Assembly (NCBI RefSeq): GCF_000143415.4
Contig: NW_003314279.1
Coordinates: forward strand, 514,503-578,502
Length of the DNA: 64,000 nucleotides
Direction: 5' to 3'
Source: Selaginella moellendorffii
Taxonomy: Eukaryota; Streptophyta; Lycopodiopsida; Selaginellales; Selaginellaceae
The translations under genes and the position numbers were made by a program. The notes under the pieces are model-generated. The model was not told the origin of the DNA. It did not search any database and was given only the letters and a program-made list of their open reading frames with translations. Below are positions 41,237 to 50,665 of the stretch, in pieces. The stretch's first letter is position 1. Each line of letters starts with the position of its first letter.

Positions 41237-42557
41237 ATGAAGCTTCAACACCCGGAAAATCGATCAAGATTTTTTATGAATGGCTCGATTGACGAGGAGG
41301 ATGGCAGTGATGATCCAGTGCTACTTGATCCAGCAGTGTGGGGTGCTCTCTCCAGTGACATCCTCGCCATGATCCTCGGCTGGCTGCCACTCCCGGCGCT
41401 ATGCCGCTTCCGGTCAGTCTCCAAGGCATGGCACGCGGCCATCGGGCGGATCCGAAAGGTCAGGCACGGCCCCTGGTACGTCTCATGCGCTGAGGGTGCC
41501 GTCAAGATCGCCAACCCTCGCGACTGGGAGCTTTTTGGCCGCCACTGGCGTAGCTTGCCGCAAATGCCCGGGCTCGGCATTTGCCGCCTCTGCGCTGCTG
41601 CTGGTGGGTTGTTTTACTTCGTCGTCGCCGGGGGCGATTTTCCCTACAAGGACGATGCTGTGGTGCTCAACCCGCTCACCGGCTACTGGAAGGAGCTGCC
41701 GAGAGTTCCCAGGATCGTGGAGTTGAGGATGGAGAGGATGTCGGTGTGGAGGGGGATGGAGGCTCTCGGGCAGGATGGAGATTTCCTCGTCGTCAACTTG
41801 GTGGAATGCGTTCCACGCTACGTTCGACGAAGGGACATTGTCCAGGTCTACGACTCGAGGCAGCGGAGATGGAGCACCAACGCTGAGCTTGTTCTTGAGC
41901 CAGGTATGATCGACAGTACTTCTCCTCAGACCAAAGTTTTTTTTTTTCCAGGCGAGTTTTGCGCGCCGGGTAGTGCAGCGTTACACGGTTCGATCCTCTA
42001 CTTTCTCACTTTTCCAGGGAACCCGGACGCCACGGCCAGGCTGAGACCCTTTCGACTGGATAGTGATCTCTGCGGGAAGTGCGAGAGCACCATTGTTGCA
42101 ACCTGGAAGGATCTGCCAAAGAGGAGCTTCTTAAGTCCGGGTCAAGCTGACAGGAATCCAAAGCTGTTCTTCTGGGGTAAGAAAGTGGCGTCCTCTCCTC
42201 TTCTTCATAGTTTTCTTCTTCGCAGGAGAGCGATGCATGTTGGCAAGCTTCGGTGAGGTACGCCCAGGCAGCGCGAACGAGACGATCTTCTTACACGCCT
42301 TGGACGCGGAGAGCAAGACATGGATAGAATTCGACCGCCTTCGGACTCCTGGAAAGAAAAGAGCATTCCAGGACTTGCGAGTGGCAGCAGATCCTCTGGA
42401 GCAAAGGCTTACCTTGTCCACGGCAGAGAATGGCTACGCTTACGACCTTTCCACAAAAGAGTGGTCTCGTCCATGGTCGTTCTCTCATTTCAGCCCATGC
42501 AGTGTTCCATTCTTTCCTTACACACCGTCCTTCTGCTTAAGTAGAAGCGACGTATAG
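41237..42557 (+). CDS. F-box protein with kelch-like C-terminus, 407 aa, 3 exons
   Basis: Exons: 41237-41903, 41952-42176, 42226-42557. The introns are 48 and 49 bp, GT-AG and in frame; the first has no stop and could be retained. The F-box is near residues 35-75 (WGALSSDILAMILGWLPLPALCRFRSVSKAWH). The rest resembles plant F-box proteins with kelch/beta-propeller-like repeats (VVLNPLTGYWKELPRVPR, VQVYDSRQRRWS, FLHALDAESKTWIEF, YAYDLSTKEWS). F-box proteins link substrates to SKP1-CUL1 ubiquitin ligases; the substrate is unknown. ATG at 41237 opens MKLQHPENRSRFF. A decayed duplicate lies at 25596-26470. It is convergent with the PPR gene at 42617-44281, with 59 bp between stops. Confidence 0.85.
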
Positions 42558-42616
42558 ATCCATGAATGAATGGAAGCTAGAAGTTCGTCACGTAGCGCAT
42601 TATGCTCGTGAAAGAC

Positions 42617-44281
42617 TTAAGACCACAGTGTTTCCAAGCCTTCGAGCTCCATTGCCTGGAAGAGCTCGGGAAGTTGATCTTCGCGGCCACCAGCGAGATA
42701 AGCCGACGCTAGAGTTGCCCACACGAACCCCTCCTTGATCGCGAGCGCATCAAACGCGAGCTTGGCATTCTTCCAGTCGCCACAAAGAGCATACATGTTG
42801 AGGACGTCCCTGAGCGTGTTGGAGGTAAACGCGGAGGTTTTTGCGAGAGAGGAGGCCAGTTCCTTGCCACGAGCAAAGTTCTTCTCGTCGCAGCAGGCAG
42901 CGAAGACGCTGCTCAGGGTCTGCTCGTTTGGATCCATGCTCGCGCTCTTCATCGCGTCGAAGAGAGCTAGACACTCTCCAAACTCCCCATGCCGGACGTA
43001 AGCCTCGAGCATGGCGTTCCACACCAGTATCTCCTTTCCGGAAGAGCTCCTCTTGAACAAGAGCCTGGCATTCTCGAGGCTGCCACACTCGGAGTACATC
43101 CTGATGAGAGCGGCGACGAGCCGAGCGCTGTGCTTCACAGTCGTGGCCACCGCTCGCGCGTGGATCGCCTTGCCTTGCGAGAGATGCTCGGGGTGGCGGC
43201 ACGATCCAAGCACGAGCACAAAACTCTCCGGATCTGGAGAAGTTGCTCGAGCTCGCATCACAGTGTAGAGCTCCAGTGCGTCCACAGAGAATCCACCGCG
43301 AGCACACACCTCAAAGCAGTAGTTCCAGCACGCTCCTGACATCCTGGCCGCGGCGGCTTTCACTCGATCAAACCGCCGGCACTGTGCGTAGATCTTCACC
43401 AGCGCGAGCTGGAGATCACTGCCGCAGATCCGGTCCAGTCCCTCGCTCGCGATCCTCTCCACCACCCTGCTCCCCAGCTCCAATCTCCCCGCCGCCACGC
43501 AAATCTCTAGCACAGCCGCGTAGGTGGTGCTATCCGGCCTCTTCCCCTCCACCGCCATCGCCCAGTAGAACTCCAGCGCGCGATCGTGCTGCTTCCACCG
43601 CCACAAGGCCGCGATCACCGCGTTCCACACCGGCGTCTCCTTGAACCTCACGTCGCCAAACACCTGGATGGCGGTGTCGAGCCGGCCACACTTGCCATAC
43701 ATGTAGATGATCGCACTCTGGAGCTTGTGATCCTGCCGGACGCGCCGATCGATGAGCAAGTTGTGGAACTCGGTGCCGGAGGAGAGATCGCGCAGCTGGC
43801 CGCACGCCCGGATGGCGAGCGCGAAGGAGACGGCGTCCGGAACGGCCCTCTGGAGGAGCATCCGCCGGAAGTTCCGGTAGACCATCTTGCCGGACCCATC
43901 GTTGCGCGCGAGCATCCCCAGGAAGGCGTTCCAGGACTGGACGGTCCTCTTGTCCATGGTCTCGAAAACCTGGCTGCCCCATTCCAGATTGCCGCACCGG
44001 GAGTACATCCGGATCAAGAGATTGGCCATGGATGTGTCGTCCAGGTACTTGGTGGCGTCCATGTGGCGGTGGATGCGAACGCCGTAGGAGAATGCGTGCT
44101 CGCGGGCGCAGCGCCGGAGGAGGGAGGCGTACACGGAGGGATTCACCCGGTTTGGCGAGTAGGATTGCTCCAGCGAGTCGACGGCGTCGGCGAGGCCCTG
44201 GGACACCCATGGCTCGCGGGGGTACCTGATGCGCCGCCGCCGCTTGAAGCTCAGCTTCCTCCGCTGTAGCCCTCGCAGCAT
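42617..44281 (-). CDS. PPR protein E (no E/DYW domain visible), 554 aa
   Basis: This is an intronless frame with ATG at 44279-44281 (MLRGLQRRKLSFKRRRRIRY), a very basic start suited to organelle import. About 13 divergent PLS-type PPR motifs are readable, for example NLLIRMYSRCGNLEWGSQVF, SAIIYMYGKCGRLDTAIQVF, NAVIAALWRWKQHDRALEFY and AALIRMYSECGSLENARLLF. The protein ends directly after a PPR motif (LPELFQAMELEGLETLWS), with no E or DYW extension. Expected role is sequence-specific binding of organellar RNA. Truncation of an ancestral E/DYW end is possible. Confidence 0.85.
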   Translation of the reverse strand: MLRGLQRRKLSFKRRRRIRYPREPWVSQGLADAVDSLEQSYSPNRVNPSVYASLLRRCAREHAFSYGVRIHRHMDATKYLDDTSMANLLIRMYSRCGNLEWGSQVFETMDKRTVQSWNAFLGMLARNDGSGKMVYRNFRRMLLQRAVPDAVSFALAIRACGQLRDLSSGTEFHNLLIDRRVRQDHKLQSAIIYMYGKCGRLDTAIQVFGDVRFKETPVWNAVIAALWRWKQHDRALEFYWAMAVEGKRPDSTTYAAVLEICVAAGRLELGSRVVERIASEGLDRICGSDLQLALVKIYAQCRRFDRVKAAAARMSGACWNYCFEVCARGGFSVDALELYTVMRARATSPDPESFVLVLGSCRHPEHLSQGKAIHARAVATTVKHSARLVAALIRMYSECGSLENARLLFKRSSSGKEILVWNAMLEAYVRHGEFGECLALFDAMKSASMDPNEQTLSSVFAACCDEKNFARGKELASSLAKTSAFTSNTLRDVLNMYALCGDWKNAKLAFDALAIKEGFVWATLASAYLAGGREDQLPELFQAMELEGLETLWS

Positions 44282-44693
44282 TCCCAAGAGCCCTAAACCC
44301 CGTGAATATTCTGCGGAATATTCGATTTTTTGAGTTTAAACCAAAAAACGGCGGGGCTTCGCGGGAATTTCGCTCGCGCGGAGAAAGGGTTCCTCGTCTT
44401 CCAGAGGCAATCTAATTTGCTCGCATCCATAACTGTTGCAAGCGTCGAGTGATTCCACTGCCAAAAATTGGCATGGGCACAAGATTAAGCCCTTGGAGCG
44501 TGATGTTTGTCCACAACTATACAAAGCCCTAAATAATTGGAAATAGAAGTGAGAGAACACCTGGGAAGCGAAAAACAAAAGCAGAACTTGCTTTGTAAAA
44601 GGATCATCCCCGAGTAGACTCTAAAAGTCGATCATAACAGTTATAAGTTCGTTGACAAGGAAGAATGATTTAGAGCAAGCATCATAAAAGGTA
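44282..44693. other. Intergenic, no gene seen
   Basis: This stretch holds the promoter of PPR E (minus) and the 3' end of the HSP20-like gene (minus). Only short frames without domains. Confidence 0.5.
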
Positions 44694-46322
44694 CTACTCT
44701 GAAGTTAGCTCTGTTGCGCTCTTGGGAATGTGAATGGTAAGCAAGCCATTCCGCAAAAATGCTCTAGCCTTCTTCAGGTCAGCAGTAGAGGGAAGGTTGA
44801 ACTTCCTTTGCTTGAAGATGTTGGCGCTGGTCTTTACGGTGAGTTGATCCGGACCTGAACATACCACAATCACTTTCTCTCGTGACAAGCCTGCACAATT
44901 GCAAAACCAAAAGCTCTTGGGAAAGCGTGGAAGTCTTAAGAGACATACCTGGAACTTCGATATAAAGGGTGTGGTGATGCTCCTCATCTACAATAGTTGC
45001 CTCGAGACGTTTGTTCGTGGCTGTAGCAGAGAATAAAAAAAGGAAATTAGTGGAGGTAAAAAGAAAAACAGAAAAATACTCATGTCCAGCTCAGCCTCAT
45101 CACGGTCCTCAATTGGCACTGTCGAAGCTGTCCGTTTGAGCGCAGCAGCCCCCTTGGGAAAGCGAATAGTGAGAATCTCATCCTGGAGATTCACTATTGC
45201 ACCATCGACATTGGCGTGAGTAGGAACCACAAGGTTCTCGGGGCGGAATACGTCCTTCTCCGTGGAAACATGCACGCCCTGTCCATCTTTTGCAACACGC
45301 ACTTGATCCAGAGATGTGAGACCTGTACAATAGTAGGCAAGAATAAGAAAATTTATTGAGATATGTCTGCAAATGACTTTACCGGGCACTTGCACATCGA
45401 CAGTGTAGAACTGCTGGTTCTCGAATGACGAGCACAAGAGCTTGCGCTTGTCATATCCTGCAAGCCACAGCAAGGAGAAATAAAAAACTCCAGGCAGGAT
45501 CAAAGCCATACCTTTATTGTGCTTGAGGCAGTTTAGCAGTAGTTGGTGTGCATGTTTCTTCTCAAAGTTGTAGAGAGCAATGAGGCCTCCGTGCTGAGAG
45601 AACTGTGGGAGTCCCCCGGCATCAGCCACCTCTTGCGCTAACCTGAGGCCCCTGGCACACCTTTTCAGGTGATCACTGGAGAAGACAGCGTGTGGGACGA
45701 CCGGTGTAGCATATGATGGAGAGCGCTCATGGATCAGAGAGGTGAGGCTTGTCGATTGCAGACCAAAGAGGTTGGGATAAGACTCAGCAGCAAACACACG
45801 CGCCTGCTCCTGCAACTCTTGCATGTTTGGCTCCCCGGAGAAGACTTCCTTCTCAGCTCGGCAAGCAGCACTCCGGCAAAAGTCATGCACTAGGCGAGTT
45901 TCTTCCTGTGTAGGGTGGTGTATGGGTGGCTCTCCACGGAAGCGGCGGAAGTCATCCTCTGAGGCGATGTTCACGAGCTGGATCATGTGTGGATACGGGC
46001 AGGGGTAGTCGCCACAGTCGTCAAACCCGAGTGGTTTTTCGGAGGGTGGAGGGAAGTCGCCGCTCACGATTTCGGTGTACCTGAGCGTGTGATCCAGGAG
46101 ATGCGCCTGGAAGCAGCCGGTGGCACAATCAGAGTCACCTAGCGCCCAAAAGACTTGGCCGAGGACACGGTTGTTTAGGCGGAGCATCACCATCCACAGA
46201 AACTCTCCATATTCATTGTAGGCATCGTCCGTCGGTGGTTTGCTCGCCTGAGGGAGCTTCTTGCCTTTGCTGCTGCTGCTGCTTGATGCCCTCCTTGCTG
46301 TATGGACAAGCCACCTTAACAT
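44694..46322 (-). CDS. Protein with two HSP20-like (alpha-crystallin-type) domains after a novel N-terminus, 465 aa, 5 exons
   Basis: Exons on the minus strand: 45512-46322, 45383-45457, 45080-45322, 44949-45020, 44694-44890, all GT-AG and in frame. The first 270 residues, one exon, match no family I recognise; they start MLRWLVHTARRASSSSSS, which looks like a mitochondrial or plastid transit peptide. Residues about 280-385 form one HSP20-like beta sandwich (FYTVDVQVPGLTSLDQVRVA, AIVNLQDEILTIRFPK). Residues about 395-465 form a second (HHTLYIEVPGLSREKVIVV, FLRNGLLTIHIPK). Both contain the NGLLTI-type strand typical of alpha-crystallin domains, although the first is degenerate (DEILTI). A chaperone-like or interaction role in an organelle is inferred. 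The start is 44 bp from the divergent start at 46367. Confidence 0.72.
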
Positions 46323-46366
46323 TTTCTAGGGTTAAACGTGTGTTCTGCTAGGGTTTTAGGAAGGGC

Positions 46367-47367
46367 ATGATGTGGGGTTCTCTTTTCAAGCGTTTGCAGC
46401 AGCCAAGTTTAATGTTGTTTCGTCTCCATAGCAAGGCTCGCACTCATGGTCATGCTCGGGTGTTCTTGGACGCGGGAATTGATATAGAAGTAGATCAATC
46501 GGAATGGGATAAACGTGTAACACGGACTTTTGGAGAAACATGTACGACTTCAATGCTACAATTGCTCTATTTTAAATATTTAAGGCAAATCCGGGTGAAC
46601 ACTCTCTACAGGATGAGGCACGAGGTAGGATGATTTCAATACTAGAAATAATATTGATTGAATTTTATAAAAATAAAATTTTGTTTCAGGTTTGGAAAGA
46701 AATGATAAGTATTAATCCATCAAGAAAGGATATAGACCAAGCAGTGACCCTGTTGTTACGCAAAGGAGGTTTGAATTTTTTTTTCTTGATTTCTTTTATT
46801 TCTTTTTTCTTCATAGGGATAAAAACTTTTGGAGACCTTGCTCAGTTTCATCATACTTTTAATGCTCTTTGGACAATTAAACGAAGTCTTCACAAGGATT
46901 GGGCACTGCTTACTCCTGATAAAGCAAGGCATTTGGCACAAGCTTATTTTAAGGTATAATTTAGATTAGTTTTTATATGATAGTTTTTCTTCTTAGGCAG
47001 CTGTAGATGACCTGTGGAGTGGTTGCAATCCACTTACATTATCTGAAATCATGGACATTCTTATGGGTGGACAAGTATATTTTATTGCTAAGCAATATAG
47101 GTTTGCTCTCAAAAAATTTCTTTATTATATTTGAAACAATTTTACAGTGATGAGGGAGCTCATCATGATAACAATATTTACAATGTGGTATGGCATTCCT
47201 ATTCATCTCCATATCCACCAATTATCAAGATCAACAGATACACTCCACTAGAGGATATGGAAACACCAGATGTATTAATCCAAATTGGTGAAGCTTTACA
47301 TAACAAGGACTCTCGGCAATTTCTGTTTTTGAAGGCATTTACAGCAAGTGTGACAAGAAGAGGTTAA
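46367..47367 (+). CDS. Unrecognised protein, 265 aa, 5 AT-rich exons
   Basis: Exons: 46367-46624, 46690-46768, 46817-46953, 46997-47100, 47148-47367. Every junction is GT-AG and frame is kept to a TAA at 47365-47367. The product starts MMWGSLFKRLQQPSLMLFRL, a plausible mitochondrial presequence, and is otherwise a soluble mixed alpha/beta protein (PSRKDIDQAVTLLLRKGG, WALLTPDKARHLAQAYFK, LSEIMDILMGGQVYFIAKQY). I do not recognise it. Exons 2-5 are AT-rich, unlike other genes here. Conservation of five splice junctions in frame argues that it is or recently was a real gene. A broken duplicate of the last exon follows. It diverges from the HSP20-like gene. Confidence 0.55.
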
Positions 47368-47474
47368 TCTTTTTCTGTATTTACACAACAAATTTTGCTT
47401 CCAATATATTATATTGAATAAATATATTTTTGGTTTGCTTAAGCAAACCCAATATACTTAAAATATGCTTAGAT

Positions 47475-47690
47475 ATTCATTATACAATGTGGTATGGCAT
47501 TCCTATTCATCTCCATAAGATCAACAAATACACTCCACTATAGCATATGGAAACAACAGATGTATTAATCCAAATTAGTGAAGCTTTACACAATAAGGAC
47601 TCTAGGCAATTTTTGTTTGTGAAGGCATTTACAGCAAGTGTGAAAGGAAGAGGTTAATCTTTTTCTGTATTTATAGAGTTTAATTACACA
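47475..47690 (+). pseudogene. Broken tandem duplicate of the last exon of the 46367 gene
   Basis: The block ACAATGTGGTATGGCATTCC to GAAGAGGTTAATCTTTTTCT repeats the sequence at 47178-47378. The copy lacks about 12 bp (the ATCCACCAATTA stretch) and has TAG in place of the GAG codon (CACTATAGCATATGG against CACTAGAGGATATGG), plus other substitutions. It cannot extend the gene. Confidence 0.8.
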
Positions 47691-47764
47691 ATAAATTTTA
47701 TTTTAGAGTAATCTCTAATAGATTATATACCATACATTATAAATATTATATTAATTCTGAGCTA

Positions 47765-47869
47765 GTGGTAGTGAATATATCTAGAATATGCTTAAATATT
47801 TAGAGATATTCTTGGTTGTTATTCATTTAGATTAGTTATGTATTTAGAATTTATAAACAAGTTTTATGA
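47765..47869 (+). repeat. Left half of a MITE-like repeat split by the family A element
   Basis: GTAGTGAATATATCTAGAAT through TTGTTATTCATTTAGATTAG and TTTATAAACAAGTTT matches the first half of the repeat at 40441-40733. The match stops where the family A LTR begins. The second half resumes at 62497. Confidence 0.7.
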
Positions 47870-48044
47870 GTGCATAGAATATAGAAAGAGAATATAATAA
47901 ATGTGCATATTATTTAGCCCAAAAACCCTAGTTTATATACAAGGGTAAGTGATCCAAATTAAAATCAATCCAATAATTACCAAAATCCCACTATGCTAAT
48001 ATTAGTATATAGCATTGTAACCGTACACTTGAACCTCACATTAT
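47870..48044 (-). repeat. 3' LTR of family A copy 2
   Basis: Reverse complement begins TGTGAGGTTCAAGTGTACGG and ends near CTATGCACTCATA. It is preceded in sense by the purine tract AAAAGGAGCGGA. It matches 31263-31436 and 62325-62496. Confidence 0.78.
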
Positions 48045-50470
48045 CCGCTCCTTTTGGAATGATGGAAGAGCATTAGGGTTCTCTTATAGGCCACAATCTG
48101 AAGGAACATTAGGAGGAAGCATTAGTGGATCTCTAAATGGTGTTAATTGTTCTTGATCCTTTTGTACAAAACATTACTGTACATGCATAATTTTTGGAAG
48201 ATTAACTTGTTAGATGTTATGCCAAACTTCATAAACTTACAATCTAACTTGCCACACACCTAATATGGACCTTTCCATTGAGCAAAAAGCCCTTTAGATA
48301 AACCACATACCATAAGATGAGGAAAATGGATTAACACTAAGTCATCCACTTTATACTCCATAGGTGGACGATAATAAAAGTTGTAGTGCTATTGTTGTCC
48401 CACTTGTATCGGCTAAGGTGTTTGGTAGACTCTACTCGGATAAGTGGAAGAATGCTCATCAAATACTATTCCCAGAATCTAGCATCGGCAACTCGCGACA
48501 ATTGTGAAAGTAAACCCAACTCTATTGGCAGTATTGGATCATGATCATATAAGAGTTTATATGATAAAGCACCAAGAGAACTCTACAGCCCTATGATATA
48601 CACATACTGAAGAAACAATAAATAACCATCCCAATCCGAATGCAAAAAGTTTAAATACTTCATGATCATCCTTTTGAAGGTCTAAATAAACAATTCCACC
48701 AAACTATCTGATTGTGGATGATAAGCACTGGTCAAAATATAGTATATCCTCAACTGAGATGCCAAAATGTAAAATGCCTTAGCCATAAATGCAGTTACAT
48801 TATCCAAAACAATCTACTTCAAACAGGAATGTTAGAATGCCACTTGATTGAGAAAGAAGTATCCAACAACAATTGTAGATGCACTAACAAGAGCATTAAC
48901 TTCAACCCAATGAGTCAAGTAGTCAAAAGTAATAATGACATACTCATTGCCAACAATTGCTCTTGGAAAAGGTCCTATTAAATCAAATACCACCAACTCA
49001 AATTGATGGGACATTACAATTGACTTCAATCGTACTTTCACAACACGAAGGGGAGTATTATAAGTTTAGCACCAAATGCAGCTATGCACATATTGAATAA
49101 CATCACATTGCATTTCCGGCTAATAAAAAACTTGTGCAACTTCTCAGTCATATGACGATATTTAATATGCCCACATAGAATAAAAGAATCATGGTAAGTG
49201 TGGAGAAAGTGTGGAATAAAAATTAAAGGCACCACTAGTCGTAAATGATCATCATGATCCATCCCTAAAAAATACCATTCTCAAGATGATATTCAGATTG
49301 TAAATGCGGAAATGGCAAGTCATTAGCAAGTGATGTCAGATTTTCAAACCTGTCGCAAAGCATTCAAATCCACAACTCAATTCTTTAAACCTCATGAACC
49401 TTGTTAAGAGAACGTAAATCTTGCTCTACACTTTGTGGATATGGAACATCAAGTACAACAACTGCTAATGGTATAGAATCCTCATCTAAAAAATCCATAA
49501 ATGTTGGAACAACATATTCTTCAGAAACATGAAAAGGGAGTGAAGAAGGAAGAGGTGCTCGAGAAAAGGCATCAACATCAGTTATAGAACTCCCCGGGCG
49601 ATGAACAACATCAAAATCATATATCTGAAGCTTCAAAGCCCACTAAGTAGTACAACCAACCAAATTATTCTGTTTTAATGATGAAGTAACTACAACATGA
49701 TCACCATCTAATAACATCTGAGAACCATGTAAATATGCATAAAGTTTCTCAAAACCCCAAACTATTGCTAAACACTCCTTCTCTGTCATGGATTAATTCA
49801 TCTCCATTAGTTGTAATGTACGGTTGATATATGCAATGGGATGGCGCTAACTAGGCACACTCGAACTCTCTTGCATCAACACACCTTCAAAACTAATATT
49901 AGAAGCATCTATGTACAAAATGAAAGGACAAGTGTAGTTATGATACACCAAAACTAAAGGAGTCGTCAATAGCTCTTTGAGATCTGTAAATGCCTATTCA
50001 TAGTCTACAGACCAAATGAAAGATGATGTTAACGACTTCAGCAACGCTCACAATAGTACAATATGATCAGAAAGATGATGTAGCGCACCTTATCTCTCTC
50101 CCCTTAAGCCAACTGGAAAAAGGGCAATTGCTTGATGAGAGAGCCCTTAGTGGCTATTTTATCCCCATTTATTCCCTAAGGTTCCAAGGATCCACAGTGA
50201 CAGTATATCCAAATCTCATCCCATGATCACATGTGCTACAAATGATCAACAAAACAACCGAGATACTGCACCTTGCCAAATAAGCATTACACATCATTCA
50301 TACACTTTAGAGTAGAGAACTTTAAAACAACCATAAGTTTGTCAGAATCAACTTGCAAATTCTCACAAAAAATATAGTATCTAAGATAAGTTGTGTCCTT
50401 AGACCCAAACATACAACTTTTTATAGCCAATCCAACACCTTACGAACATCATGGACATGTTCCTCCCATG

Positions 50471-50665
50471 TGTAAGGAACTGAGTTTGGACTTTCCAGGA
50501 GGTCACCCAACCCAGTACTATTCAAACCTAAGGACGTTTAACTTCAAATATCCCAAGACCTTTAACCGATTGGAAAAGGGGGTGCACTCTTGTTCATGGG
50601 CCCTTTCCCTTTATATTTGAACCCCTATGGATTGTCTTTCGAGTTGTTCCCTTTGGTTGCTTACA
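50471..50665 (-). mobile_element. Second solo LTR of the 5S-bearing TRIM
   Basis: Reverse complement starts TGTAAGCAACCAAAGGGAAC and ends AACTCAGTTCCTTACA, with the 5S-like block TTAAACGTCCTTAGG, TAGTACT and GGTGACCTCC in between. It sits exactly at the junction between family A pol (left) and a 5'-truncated family B LTR (right). No matching target duplication is visible, so it may have arisen by recombination or its flanks may have been lost. Confidence 0.75.

Noticed and set aside
50023-50620. Short plus-strand frames in family A copy 2
   Set aside because: They are antisense to decayed pol sequence or cover the TRIM LTR.
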